Assembly (NCBI RefSeq): GCF_001766415.1
Contig: NZ_MKXO01000002.1
Coordinates: 124,001-188,000, forward strand
DNA: 64,000 nucleotides
Source: Exiguobacterium aurantiacum
GTDB lineage: Bacteria > Bacillota > Bacilli > Exiguobacteriales > Exiguobacteriaceae
Direction: 5' to 3'
In this document: positions 8,805 through 17,298 of the stretch, in pieces
How the letters are laid out: every line of letters starts with the position of its first letter
Numbering within the stretch: the first letter of the stretch is position 1
The notes under the pieces: generated by a model
The model's database searches: none
What the model was told of the DNA's origin: nothing
What the model saw: the letters and a program-made list of their open reading frames with translations, nothing else
Made by a program: the position numbers and the translations under genes

Positions 8805-9311
8805 ATGTCAAAAGAACCAAAAGACCGGGAACGCTTATCCGGACTCGTTGATAACTTGAGCCGAGCTGACGATGTGAAATTGAATCGCCGCGCGTTCATC
8901 AAGTCGACGTTCGGTGCCGGCATCGCGCTCGGTCTCGCGACAATCCCGTTCAATATCGCAACTTTCGTCCGCAGCGAGCCGAGAACCGACCGTCAGTTCA
9001 TCACGACGGTCGAGGCGCTCGAACAGGGAAAATCGCTTGAATTCGAATATCCGGGGACGGAACCGTCACTTCTCGTCCATTTGAAGACCGGCGAGTTTGT
9101 CGCCTATAATAATAAATGTACGCATTTGCAGTGTCCGGTGTTCTATGTGGAAGAAGAAGACGTGCTCTTATGTCCATGCCACCGCGGTTATTTTAGTGTC
9201 GACGGTCAACCGCAGTCAGGACCGCCACAGCGAGAACTTCCTAAAATCTTGCTTGAGATCGAGAACGGGAAGATCTTTGCGGTCGGAAGAGAGATTCATC
9301 ATGGGGCCTAA
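8805..9311 (+). CDS. Rieske [2Fe-2S] protein with Tat-type N-terminus
   Basis: The 168-residue protein has a twin-arginine motif NRRAFIK before a hydrophobic stretch (about residues 32-52), then a Rieske domain with CTHLQC and CPCHRGYF cluster motifs. Both extra cysteines that form the stabilising disulfide in bc-type Rieske proteins are present, suggesting a fairly high potential centre. A Tat signal or anchor would place the domain outside the membrane, unlike the signal-less catalytic subunit. It sits 20 bp after the ferredoxin gene. Confidence 0.88.
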   Translation: MSKEPKDRERLSGLVDNLSRADDVKLNRRAFIKSTFGAGIALGLATIPFNIATFVRSEPRTDRQFITTVEALEQGKSLEFEYPGTEPSLLVHLKTGEFVAYNNKCTHLQCPVFYVEEEDVLLCPCHRGYFSVDGQPQSGPPQRELPKILLEIENGKIFAVGREIHHGA

Positions 9312-9501
9312 AGTATGGAGTTTAATCGGTCTTGTCATTTTATTGGCAACGAATATGGTTCTATTTCAATATACAATCGAAAGCTATATGGTGTACGACC
9401 ACGCCTCGATGCGTCTATTCATGAGCATCGCCATTATAAATGTCGGCTTGATTATATTGTTATATCGATATTGGAAGAAAATTGAATATAGTGATAAATA
9501 A
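9301..9501 (+). CDS. 66-residue membrane protein ending the nitrate reductase operon
   Basis: Start MGPKVWSLIG overlaps the Rieske gene by 11 bp. Two transmembrane helices (about residues 6-24 and 38-57) separated by a short YTIESYMVYDHAS loop, with a basic/acidic tail. This may be a small anchor or assembly subunit. A longer in-frame extension upstream is overlapped by the Rieske gene and is not used here. No homologue recognised. Confidence 0.72.
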   Translation: MGPKVWSLIGLVILLATNMVLFQYTIESYMVYDHASMRLFMSIAIINVGLIILLYRYWKKIEYSDK

Positions 9502-9509
9502 TAACCTGC

Positions 9510-9548
9510 CCTTTGAAGCGCTTCCAAATGTTGATTGCGTTTCAAAGG
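9510..9548 (+). terminator. 12-bp hairpin after the nitrate reductase operon
   Basis: CCTTTGAAGCGC pairs with GCGTTTCAAAGG (one G-U) across a 15-nt loop, with only a weak T-rich run after it. It probably ends the operon or lets some read-through reach fnr. The left arm plus loop (TTGAAGCGCTTCCA) also resembles a catabolite-responsive element with one mismatch. Confidence 0.55.
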
Positions 9549-9614
9549 TATTTGTGTTTAAAATGAAGTCAAGCTTCTAAATTGCACAGGTTTTTTTTAG
9601 GAAGGTCGGTGGAA

Positions 9615-10307
9615 ATGACTCACTCTAGTAAAACGATGGTGCTCGATGAAACGAAAAAATTGGCCCATCGGATCATCCATGTTCCAAAAAATGGTTTCTT
9701 GTTTCGGGAGCAGGAGGATGCGTCTGAATTTTATATTGTAAAAAGCGGGCTGATCCAAATCTCGAAATTGACCGAGAACGGGAAAGAGTTGACGTTACGT
9801 TGTTTGAGTGCGGAGGCTTGTTGCGGAGAATTGACGCTGTTCGCGATCGAACCAAGATATTTATTCAACGCGAAAGCGTTAGAGGATAGCGAGATTTATG
9901 CCGTCAAAATTGACCGGATTGAAACGATGATTTTATCGTCAAATCCTGAGTTTGTTCGCGAGTTCATGATTATGATCAATGAACATATGCGGAAACAACA
10001 TACAAAATTCCGAGACTTAGTATTGAACGGGAAAAAGGGAGCGCTCTACTCGACGCTCATTCGAATGGCGAACAGTTATGGGGTTGAAGTGGAAGATGGA
10101 ATTCTCATCGATTTGAAACTCAAAAACCAAGAGCTCGCCAACTATTGCGGCACATCGCGTGAACGCGTGAACCGTATGTTGAACGAGCTCGCGCAAGACG
10201 GCGTCATCTCGTTGCCGTCTCGTCAAATCATCATCCATGACCTAGCACGGTTAAAGCTACTCAACCATTGTGAAGACTGTCCCGTCTCGGTCTGTGTCAT
10301 CGATTGA
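9615..10307 (+). CDS. fnr: Fnr, anaerobic Crp-family regulator
   Basis: The 230-residue protein has an N-terminal cyclic-nucleotide-like beta roll, a dimerisation helix, and a C-terminal winged helix (GTSRERVNRML recognition region). It ends in CEDCPVSVCVID: Cys219, Cys222, Cys227 with CxxC-x4-C spacing, the C-terminal 4Fe-4S ligand set of Bacillus subtilis Fnr. The oxygen-sensitive cluster would allow binding to TGTGA-N6-TCACA boxes, five of which lie nearby. An in-frame TTG 33 bp upstream has no ribosome site; the chosen ATG follows AGGAAGG. Confidence 0.95.
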   Translation: MTHSSKTMVLDETKKLAHRIIHVPKNGFLFREQEDASEFYIVKSGLIQISKLTENGKELTLRCLSAEACCGELTLFAIEPRYLFNAKALEDSEIYAVKIDRIETMILSSNPEFVREFMIMINEHMRKQHTKFRDLVLNGKKGALYSTLIRMANSYGVEVEDGILIDLKLKNQELANYCGTSRERVNRMLNELAQDGVISLPSRQIIIHDLARLKLLNHCEDCPVSVCVID

Positions 10308-10826
10308 TCACATGACGGCGGCAAGCGCTAGCTCGCCTTCGAAATGTTCTAATCCGTCGGCCTCGATTGTGCAGGCCGATACATAAAACGCACCGTCTTC
10401 AACCAGTTCGTAAGACCGGAGTACACCTTCGGCAAGTTTGACGCCGTTTGCGCGGACCTCAACGACGACGCCTTCCATCGAACGGACACGGGCGGCTGCT
10501 AAAAAGTCTAGCCAGCGTTTGAACTGGCGGTAGACGGTTACCGTCGTTCCGTCTCTTAAATAGCCAATGACAGCTTTTGAATCCTCAATCGTTACGTCGT
10601 GGTGGGTATCGATTCGAACGAGCAAGTTGTGAAGCGCCTCTAGCTCTTCCATCGGGCTTTCGAGTGGAAACGTCAGCTCGATCCCGTCCTCTGTAAACGT
10701 AGCTTCGGCAATCGACGTGCCGAAGACACGAAACACGTGGGCACCGTCTTGACTATAGAAATATGGTTGCAGCGCCAGTCGAACCTCTGGTGTGCATTGA
10801 ATTTGAATCAGATGTGACATCTTCAT
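10308..10826 (-). CDS. Unknown protein with an Fnr-type promoter
   Basis: A 172-residue soluble acidic protein without recognisable domain. It is convergent to fnr; the two coding regions abut. The N-terminal half (LIQIQCTPEVRLALQPYF) and C-terminal half (VVVEVRANGVKLAEGVLRSYE) look like separate small alpha/beta units. An Fnr-type box with class II spacing upstream ties it to anaerobic growth. No catalytic motif or membrane segment is seen. Confidence 0.8.
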   Translation of the reverse strand: MKMSHLIQIQCTPEVRLALQPYFYSQDGAHVFRVFGTSIAEATFTEDGIELTFPLESPMEELEALHNLLVRIDTHHDVTIEDSKAVIGYLRDGTTVTVYRQFKRWLDFLAAARVRSMEGVVVEVRANGVKLAEGVLRSYELVEDGAFYVSACTIEADGLEHFEGELALAAVM

Positions 10827-10842
10827 CCCTCCTCTATTCCTT

Positions 10843-10885
10843 ATCGTAAGGAATTGGGGAGGGATTTTCTGTGTTCAATGTCACA
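10843..10885 (-). promoter_or_regulatory. Fnr-type box and -10 element of the unknown gene
   Basis: On the minus strand TGTGACATTGAACACA (10885-10870) lies 29.5 bp, centre to start, from TACGAT (10848-10843). The distal half-site is perfect, as in the other boxes of this island. Confidence 0.68.
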
Positions 10886-10956
10886 GAAACAAAAAGAAGA
10901 AGATATTGTCACAGATTGATGACAGGGCAATTAAAACTATCAAAATGCGAAATAAG

Positions 10957-10999
10957 TGTGAAAGAAGGCACACTTTTTTTATAGGGGGGTCGATAGGAT
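10957..10999 (+). promoter_or_regulatory. Fnr-type box and -10 element of narK
   Basis: TGTGAAAGAAGGCACA (10957-10972) and TAGGAT (10994-10999), again with 29.5 bp from box centre to -10 start. Placing an Fnr box before narK agrees with Bacillus subtilis, where narK-fnr transcription is Fnr dependent. Confidence 0.75.
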
Positions 11000-11042
11000 G
11001 GGATTAGGGTACGAATTGAACCGTTAAGAGGAGGAATAGACA

Positions 11043-12359
11043 ATGCAACAATTAGACAAAGGATCGCACGCGCTCGCCGAGTGGACGCCAGAGGATGCAG
11101 GGTTTTGGGAAGGGACGGGAAAACAAGTCGCCAATCGGAACTTGCTCGTCTCCGTTCCGGCATTGACACTCGCGTTTATCGTCTGGCAGATGTGGTCGGT
11201 CGCGGCCGTTCAATTGAATTCAATCGGGTTTAGCTTTACACAAGGTCAGTTGTTCACACTGGCCGCACTACCTGGACTCGTCGGGGCGACGTTGCGCTTT
11301 TTCTATACGTTTGCGAACAGTATATTCGGCGGAAGGAACTGGACGATCTTCTCGACGTCGGTGCTGTTGTTGCCGCTTCTCGGCATCGCTTACGCTGTCC
11401 AGAACGTGAACACACCTTATTGGGTATTCATGATTTTAGCCGCCCTCTGTGGCCTCGGAGGTGGGAATTTCTCTTCTTCAAACGCTAACATTGGTGCGTT
11501 TTATCCGAAAGCGAAAAAAGGAACGGCGCTTGGCATTAACGGAGGTATCGGAAACTTGGGTGTCTCGCTCGTTCAATTGATCACTCCGCTCGTCATTACG
11601 ACAAGTATTTTCGGGTTCATCGGCGGGAACGCGCTTGTGACGGAGACTGGTCAACAGATTTGGCTACAAAACGCCGCGCTCCTCTGGGTCGTCCCGACGA
11701 TTGTGTTGGCTCTCTGTGCGTATTGGTTTATGGATAATTTACCGACCGCACGCCAGTCGCTCCGTGATCAGGCGAGTGTATTCAAAGAAAAGCATTTTTG
11801 GATTCAAACGTTGCTCTATACCGCTGCATTCGGCTCGTTCATCGGCTATGCGGCAGCATTCCCGATGATTTTAAAGTTGAAATTCCCTGAATCGGATTTG
11901 ATGGCGCTCGCGTTTCTAGGAGCGTTCCTCGGCGCATCTTCGCGCCCGTTTGGAGGCTGGATTAGCGACAAGGTCGGAGCGGCCAAGGTGACGCTCGTCG
12001 TGTTCGGTATCATGGCGCTCGGGACGATATCGGTCATCATGGCCATCACGAACAACAACTTGACAATGTTCTTCTTGTCGTTCGTCGTCTTGTTCATTGC
12101 GACCGGCCTCAACTCAGGTGCGACGTTCGCGATGATCCCACACGTGTTCGTGGCGACGAAAACACCAGCCGTTGTCGGGTTCTCGGCAGCGTTCGCGGCA
12201 TATGGAGCGTTCTTCATTCCGAAGATGTTCGGTTGGTCGCTTGAACTCGTCGGCTCATTCAACGGTGCGCTGTTCGTCATGCTCGGACTTTATGCGATTT
12301 CGATCGCGACCACGATTTACTACTACTTGCGAAACGGGGCTGAAAAACCGATTCGCTGA
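11043..12359 (+). CDS. narK: Nitrate/nitrite transporter of the NNP (MFS) family
   Basis: The 438-residue protein has about 12 transmembrane helices. Glycine-rich NNP signatures are visible: GLGGGNFSSSNANIGAFYPKAKKG in the fifth helix region and FVVLFIATGLNSGATFAMIP later. It likely imports nitrate and/or exports nitrite for the cytoplasmic reductase. The gene follows AGGAGG and an Fnr-type promoter, and heads the molybdenum-cofactor genes. Confidence 0.93.
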   Translation: MQQLDKGSHALAEWTPEDAGFWEGTGKQVANRNLLVSVPALTLAFIVWQMWSVAAVQLNSIGFSFTQGQLFTLAALPGLVGATLRFFYTFANSIFGGRNWTIFSTSVLLLPLLGIAYAVQNVNTPYWVFMILAALCGLGGGNFSSSNANIGAFYPKAKKGTALGINGGIGNLGVSLVQLITPLVITTSIFGFIGGNALVTETGQQIWLQNAALLWVVPTIVLALCAYWFMDNLPTARQSLRDQASVFKEKHFWIQTLLYTAAFGSFIGYAAAFPMILKLKFPESDLMALAFLGAFLGASSRPFGGWISDKVGAAKVTLVVFGIMALGTISVIMAITNNNLTMFFLSFVVLFIATGLNSGATFAMIPHVFVATKTPAVVGFSAAFAAYGAFFIPKMFGWSLELVGSFNGALFVMLGLYAISIATTIYYYLRNGAEKPIR

Positions 12360-12365
12360 CAACCG

Positions 12366-12388
12366 AGGAAGGGACTTTGATAGTCCCT
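12366..12388 (+). terminator. Hairpin between narK and moaA
   Basis: GAAGGGACT/AGTCCCTTC with a TTGAT loop but no following T tract. It may act as an mRNA processing or stability element that separates narK from the cofactor genes rather than as a full terminator. Confidence 0.45.
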
Positions 12389-12418
12389 TCTGTCGTTGAT
12401 TGACAGAGAGGATGAATC

Positions 12419-13429
12419 ATGATGACACCATGGACTGATCGACGGAGACGACCGTTAGAAGATTTACGCATCTCGGTCATTGATAAATGTAACTTCCGTT
12501 GCCGCTATTGTATGCCGGAAGAGGCGTTCCGCCACCATCAATTCTTAAAACGAGATGAGCTGTTGTCGTTTGACGAAATCGAGCGGTTCGTTCGCATCGT
12601 TGCGCCACATGGTGTGAGAAAAATTCGTTTGACTGGGGGCGAACCGCTGCTCAGGCCAAATCTTGATGAGTTGATTCGCCGCCTCCGCACCGTCACGACG
12701 ATCGAGACGATCGGTTTGACGACGAACGGCGTCTACTTGGAGCGAATGGCTAAAGTATTGAAACAAGCCGGGCTCGACCGGGTTAACGTCAGTCTTGATG
12801 CCTTATCGCCCGAGACGTTCGGGATGATGAACGGTCGGGGCACGTCACCGGAGGCAGTCCTCCGTGGCATTGATGAGGCGAAACGGCAAGGTCTTGAAGT
12901 GAAAGTGAATATGGTCGTCAGAAAAGGTTGGAACGATCACGAAGTCGCGCCGATGGCCGCTTACTTCAAAGAGCGAAATATCACGCTCCGATACATCGAA
13001 TTCATGGACGTCGGCACGGCGAACGAGTGGAACGTCGAGCATGTCGTTTCTTCTGAATCGATTCTCGAGGTGTTGAAACAACGAAATGGATTACTCGAAC
13101 CACTTGCACCTGAATCACTAGGAGAAGTCGCACAACGTTACAGTTACACCGATGGAGCGCAAGTCGGTTTCATCTCATCGGTCAGTCAACCGTTCTGCGG
13201 GACGTGTACGCGAGGCCGCCTGTCGAGTGACGGTAAATGGTATACGTGTCTTTTCGCTGAAGACGGGACTGATATTCGTGAACTGCTCCGCAGCGGGGCG
13301 AGCGATGATCTCATCGCCATGACACTGAAGATGGTGTGGGAAGTACGCGACGACCGTTATTCAGAAGAGCGAACACGGACAGGGAATCGGACACGCAATC
13401 GTATTGAAATGAGTTATATCGGAGGATAG
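12419..13429 (+). CDS. moaA: GTP 3',8-cyclase MoaA
   Basis: The 336-residue radical SAM enzyme catalyses the first step of molybdopterin synthesis, converting GTP to 3',8-cyclo-GTP. The SAM cluster motif CNFRCRYC starts near residue 21, the TGGEPLLRP motif follows, and a C-terminal cluster CGTCTRGRL...CLF provides the second 4Fe-4S site. Usual length. It opens the cofactor block; the next gene starts 4 bp after its stop. Confidence 0.97.
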   Translation: MMTPWTDRRRRPLEDLRISVIDKCNFRCRYCMPEEAFRHHQFLKRDELLSFDEIERFVRIVAPHGVRKIRLTGGEPLLRPNLDELIRRLRTVTTIETIGLTTNGVYLERMAKVLKQAGLDRVNVSLDALSPETFGMMNGRGTSPEAVLRGIDEAKRQGLEVKVNMVVRKGWNDHEVAPMAAYFKERNITLRYIEFMDVGTANEWNVEHVVSSESILEVLKQRNGLLEPLAPESLGEVAQRYSYTDGAQVGFISSVSQPFCGTCTRGRLSSDGKWYTCLFAEDGTDIRELLRSGASDDLIAMTLKMVWEVRDDRYSEERTRTGNRTRNRIEMSYIGG

Positions 13430-13433
13430 AGAC

Positions 13434-13937
13434 ATGCAAGCACACAATCACGCACATCAAAACATGAAGAGCGTCAAGGCAGCCATTTTAACGATTTCAG
13501 ATACACGCACGCTCGATACGGACGTGTCTGGCGAACATATTTGCACGTTATTAAAAGAGAACGCGCACACGGTCACATATCGTGAGATCACAAAGGACGA
13601 TGCGACAGAAATCGAAGCGGCCGTCAAACGAATGGTCGACGAAAACATGGACGTCATCTTGACGACCGGCGGTACGGGCATTACAAAACGTGACGTCACG
13701 ATTGAAACGATCCGGCCGCTGCTCGACCGCGAAATGGTCGGCTTTGGTGAGTTGTTCCGTCATGTCAGCTTCACGGAAGACATCGGTCCGGCTGCGATGT
13801 TGTCACGGGCCTTGGCTGGACGCATTGGAAATACCATCATTTTCTCGATGCCAGGTTCACGCGGAGCCGTCGATTTGGCGATGACACGATTGATTTTACC
13901 TGAACTTTCGCACATCGTCTGGGAAGCGACGCGATGA
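13434..13937 (+). CDS. moaB: Molybdenum cofactor biosynthesis protein B
   Basis: The 167-residue protein of the MoaB/Mog fold carries the TTGGTG motif (DVILTTGGTGITKRDVT) and SMPGSRGAV. It would adenylylate molybdopterin or act as the Mog equivalent before metal insertion. It is coupled to mobA by an ATGA overlap. Confidence 0.95.
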   Translation: MQAHNHAHQNMKSVKAAILTISDTRTLDTDVSGEHICTLLKENAHTVTYREITKDDATEIEAAVKRMVDENMDVILTTGGTGITKRDVTIETIRPLLDREMVGFGELFRHVSFTEDIGPAAMLSRALAGRIGNTIIFSMPGSRGAVDLAMTRLILPELSHIVWEATR

Positions 13938-14482
13938 TTGGAATCGTCTTGGCAGGGGGCCGATCGCGCCGGTTCGGGTCTCCGAAATGGCAGGCCCGTT
14001 ATCAAGGCGCATCGTTTGAAGAACGGGCCAGGCAGACGCTCGTCTCGACGACGACAGCACAATGGAGCGTCGTACCAGCCGGCATGGTGACCGACGATTA
14101 TCAGCTTGAAGATACTTTCGAATGGCGAGGCATGGGACCGCTCGCCGGCATCGTCACCGTGATGCGTCAAAAGCCTGACGACTGGTACGCTGTCTGTGCG
14201 TGTGACACGCCGCTGCTTCCTTCAGAAGTATATGAGCGGCTCGCCTTAGAACGAGATGGTCGCCCGGTTGTCGCTGTTGCGGACGACAGACTGCATCCGC
14301 TCATCGCCTTGTATCCGCGGTCGATGTTACCACGATTTGAAGACGCGTTAAGACGAGGCGAGCGGGCGGTCATGCCTCATGTGGCAGCCGCGACGATCGT
14401 CACGTTTGATGAACGGGATTGGTTTAAAAACGTGAACACACCGAGCGATTATGCGGCGGTGCTACGGAAGGAAGTGGACTGA
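13934..14482 (+). CDS. mobA: Molybdenum cofactor guanylyltransferase MobA
   Basis: The 182-residue protein opens with the nucleotidyltransferase signature IGIVLAGGRSRRFGSPK and has ACDTPLLP for Mg-GTP binding. MobA attaches GMP to make the bis-guanine dinucleotide cofactor, which DMSO-reductase-family enzymes such as the nearby NasA-type reductase need. Start and stop overlap both neighbours. Confidence 0.94.
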   Translation: MIGIVLAGGRSRRFGSPKWQARYQGASFEERARQTLVSTTTAQWSVVPAGMVTDDYQLEDTFEWRGMGPLAGIVTVMRQKPDDWYAVCACDTPLLPSEVYERLALERDGRPVVAVADDRLHPLIALYPRSMLPRFEDALRRGERAVMPHVAAATIVTFDERDWFKNVNTPSDYAAVLRKEVD

Positions 14483-15717
14483 TGGAGAAGGTATCGACGT
14501 TGTTTCGCAAACCGCTCGCAATCGATGAAGCGATATCACTCGTCCGAGAAGCGACGGGTGAGCCCGCAATAGAGACAGTCATGCTGCATGAGGCGAACGG
14601 ACGTATTCTCGCGACGGACCTCATCGCGACGCATGACGTCCCAGCCTTTGATAAATCGCCGTATGACGGTTTTGCGGTCCGAGCTGTCGACTTGATGTCA
14701 GCGAGCCGTGACGAGCCGGTGACCTTGTCCGTTCAATACGTGCAAGGAGCGGGGCACGTCGGTCCACCGCTGTTAGACGGTCACGCCATCCGCATCATGA
14801 CGGGTGCTAAAATCCCAGACGGGGCAGACGCGGTCGTCATGCTCGAAATCGTTCAGGCAGATGAACAACGAGTAACATTCAAACGTCCTGTCCGAGATAA
14901 AAACATCTCCTATCGTGGGGAAGACGTGGCGACCGGTGCTCATATCGTGAATCGTGGCACCCGTATCAACCCCGGCATCATTGCCTTGCTCGCGACATTC
15001 GGCTACGAGCGGGTCGAGGTGTTCACAAAACCGTGGATTACTGTGTTCGCGACAGGGGATGAACTCGCCGAACCAGGGCAGAGAAAAGCTGAGGGTCAAA
15101 TTTACAATTCCAACGCCTATATGATTCTTGCTCAGATCGAGGCGCTCGGCGGGAGAGCGGTATATGGCGGGATTCTTCCCGATACGTTTCTCGCGACAAA
15201 ACATGCGATTGAAGAGGCGCTACACACGAGTGACGCCATCGTCACGACGGGTGGAGTGTCGGTCGGAGATTTTGACTACTTACCGGACGTTTACGAAGCA
15301 CTCGGTGCGTCTGTATTGTTCAACAAAGTCGGGATGCGCCCGGGGTCCGTCACGACGGTCGCGAACGTCGAAGGCCGATTGTTGTTCGGGTTATCCGGGA
15401 ATCCGTCCGCTTGCTTCGTCGGTACGGAATTGTTTGTCGGGACATATATGAAGACGCTATATGGACAAGCCGAGCGTACGGTCGTACAGGCGGAACTCGG
15501 TGTTGATTTTTCGAAACCGAATCCGTTCGACCGGTTCGTACGTGCCCATGTGACGATTGATTCGACCGGACACGCGGTCGTTCATCCGAGCGGAAAAGAT
15601 AAGTCGGGTATCGTCTCCTCACTCGCGTCATGTAACGCGTTGATCCATCTACCGGGCGGGACGAGAGGATTTCAGAAAGGGGACATGGTACGATGTCGAA
15701 TCATCGATCAACTTTGA
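14482..15717 (+). CDS. moeA: Molybdopterin molybdenumtransferase MoeA
   Basis: The 411-residue enzyme inserts molybdate into adenylylated molybdopterin. FDKSPYDGFAVRAVD near residue 55, IMTGAKIPDGADAVVMLE, and VTTGGVSVGDFDYLPD near residue 254 are MoeA signatures. Length is usual. Its last 25 bp overlap mobB. Confidence 0.96.
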   Translation: MEKVSTLFRKPLAIDEAISLVREATGEPAIETVMLHEANGRILATDLIATHDVPAFDKSPYDGFAVRAVDLMSASRDEPVTLSVQYVQGAGHVGPPLLDGHAIRIMTGAKIPDGADAVVMLEIVQADEQRVTFKRPVRDKNISYRGEDVATGAHIVNRGTRINPGIIALLATFGYERVEVFTKPWITVFATGDELAEPGQRKAEGQIYNSNAYMILAQIEALGGRAVYGGILPDTFLATKHAIEEALHTSDAIVTTGGVSVGDFDYLPDVYEALGASVLFNKVGMRPGSVTTVANVEGRLLFGLSGNPSACFVGTELFVGTYMKTLYGQAERTVVQAELGVDFSKPNPFDRFVRAHVTIDSTGHAVVHPSGKDKSGIVSSLASCNALIHLPGGTRGFQKGDMVRCRIIDQL

Positions 15718-16172
15718 CGATCTTGCAAGTGGTCGGCTATCAAAATAGCGGAAAGACATCGTTCGTTTCCGAACTGACAGAACGGTTGTCGGCGACGGGG
15801 CTCCGTGTCGGGGTGATCAAACACCACGGACATGGAGGGGCGCTCGACCTGCCAATGACTGACTCGCATCGCCACGCCCTAGCCGGAGCCGTGTTATCGA
15901 GTGTGATCAGTGAGAACGGGACGTTCATCGAGTGGGAAGCCGTCGACACGTTTGAATTACTCGTGAATTGGTATGAAGCGCACGTCGATGTGCTGCTCAT
16001 TGAAGGCTACAAGCAGAAAAACTATCCGAAAGTGGTACTCGTTCGAGAAGGTTTTGAACAACCGGTCAACTTGACGAATGTGATCGCAATCGGTGATTCC
16101 GTGAAAGACCGGAATCGCTTGATGAGTTCGGTGGAAGGGTGGATGGCATATGAACTGGTATCAAGTGAATGA
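15693..16172 (+). CDS. mobB: Molybdopterin-guanine dinucleotide biosynthesis adaptor MobB
   Basis: The 159-residue P-loop protein has VVGYQNSGKTSF as Walker A near residue 14 and VIKHHGHGG. MobB helps MobA load GTP in cofactor maturation. The gene is nested with 25-bp and 23-bp overlaps onto moeA and moaE. Confidence 0.94.
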   Translation: MSNHRSTLTILQVVGYQNSGKTSFVSELTERLSATGLRVGVIKHHGHGGALDLPMTDSHRHALAGAVLSSVISENGTFIEWEAVDTFELLVNWYEAHVDVLLIEGYKQKNYPKVVLVREGFEQPVNLTNVIAIGDSVKDRNRLMSSVEGWMAYELVSSE

Positions 16173-16605
16173 ACGTCCCCTCGAGCCGATGGCACTCTAC
16201 GAAGCGGTCCGGCACCGAAACGTCGGGGCCGTCGTCCTGTTTATCGGAACGGTAAGGGAGATGACCGGAACGAAACAGACCGAACTGCTCGAGTACGAAT
16301 CCTACGTGCCGATGGCCGAGAAAATGCTCGAACAAATCGCGAAAGAAGTCGATGAGCGTTGGCCTGGCGCTTTAACTGCGATTCATCACCGAATTGGCCG
16401 GCTCGATATTTTGGAAGAAGCGGTCGTGATTGCGACAAGCTCGGCCCACCGCGCCGACGCTTACGAGGCGAACCGGTACGCAATCGAACGAATTAAGGAA
16501 ATTGTCCCGATTTGGAAACGGGAGCACTGGACGGATGGCACGAAATGGATCGGAGATCAAAAAGAACAGCAGCCTGGACGCCCGGAAGGAGTGACGCTTA
16601 AATGA
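16150..16605 (+). CDS. moaE: Molybdopterin synthase catalytic subunit MoaE
   Basis: The 151-residue protein is the large subunit that transfers sulfur to cyclic pyranopterin monophosphate. HRNVGAVVLFIGTVRE, LEYESYVPMAEKML, HRIGRLDILEEAVVIA and the active-site WKREHW segment are all present. It overlaps moaD by 4 bp. Confidence 0.95.
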   Translation: MNWYQVNERPLEPMALYEAVRHRNVGAVVLFIGTVREMTGTKQTELLEYESYVPMAEKMLEQIAKEVDERWPGALTAIHHRIGRLDILEEAVVIATSSAHRADAYEANRYAIERIKEIVPIWKREHWTDGTKWIGDQKEQQPGRPEGVTLK

Positions 16606-16829
16606 TTAAAGTATTATGTTTTGCCCACGTGGCAGAAGAATTGTCAGTTCGATCTTATACAGTTCCCGCTCCGCAAACAATCGCTTCCCTGCGCAAAGGA
16701 TTGTCGGACAGGGGCGTGTCGGGTGCAGAGCGTCTCATGTTCGCGGTCAACGAACGCTATGAGACTGACGAGTATGTGGTCGAGGCCGGCGACACGGTCG
16801 CTGTGATCCCGATGGTGAGTGGAGGGTGA
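16602..16829 (+). CDS. moaD: Molybdopterin synthase sulfur carrier subunit MoaD
   Basis: The 75-residue ubiquitin-like protein ends in VSGG, the C-terminal Gly-Gly that MoeB adenylylates and that is then thiocarboxylated. It lies between its partner moaE and moaC. Confidence 0.94.
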   Translation: MIKVLCFAHVAEELSVRSYTVPAPQTIASLRKGLSDRGVSGAERLMFAVNERYETDEYVVEAGDTVAVIPMVSGG

Positions 16830-16833
16830 CACG

Positions 16834-17298
16834 ATGGAATTGACGCATATGAATGGACAGGGACGAGCGTGGATGGTCGACGTATCAGGAAAAGAAGAAA
16901 CGACGCGAACTGCTCGCGCCCGGACATCGGTCGAATTGAGTAGTTCGCTCAAACAGCTCATCACAAACGGCGGGCTTGAGAAAGGTGACGTCCTCGCTGT
17001 GGCACAAGTAGCCGGAATCATGGCCGCCAAAGAGACGAGCCGGATCATCCCGATGTGTCATCCGCTCGCCTTGAAGAAAATTGATTTAACGTTTGAATGG
17101 GACGGCACCAATCTCATCATCGAATCATTCGTTAAAACAAAAGGTGATACCGGTGTCGAGATGGAAGCATTGACGGCCGCGACGATTGCGGCGTTGACCG
17201 TTTACGATATGACGAAAGCCGTCGATAAAGGCATCGTCATTGGACCGACCTACTTGCTCGAGAAGCACGGCGGGAAGTCAGGAGACTATATCCGATGA
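16834..17298 (+). CDS. moaC: Cyclic pyranopterin monophosphate synthase MoaC
   Basis: The 154-residue enzyme converts 3',8-cyclo-GTP to cyclic pyranopterin monophosphate. [13 protein letters not shown] and the [27 protein letters not shown] segment hold the catalytic residues. An upstream in-frame GTG lies within the Shine-Dalgarno GGAGGG, so the ATG 15 bp later is chosen. Confidence 0.95.
   Translation: MELTHMNGQGRAWMVDVSGKEETTRTARARTSVELSSSLKQLITNGGLEKGDVLAVAQVAGIMAAKETSRIIPMCHPLALKKIDLTFEWDGTNLIIESFVKTKGDTGVEMEALTAATIAALTVYDMTKAVDKGIVIGPTYLLEKHGGKSGDYIR

Noticed and set aside
9513-9526. Catabolite-responsive element before fnr
   Set aside because: TTGAAGCGCTTCCA has one mismatch but is part of a 12-bp hairpin that is better explained as an operon-end structure; not counted separately.
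10901-10935. TGTCA-N8-TGACA near 10.9 kb as another Fnr site
   Set aside because: Spacing and half-site do not match the TGTGA-N6 pattern and no -10 element lies at the required distance.
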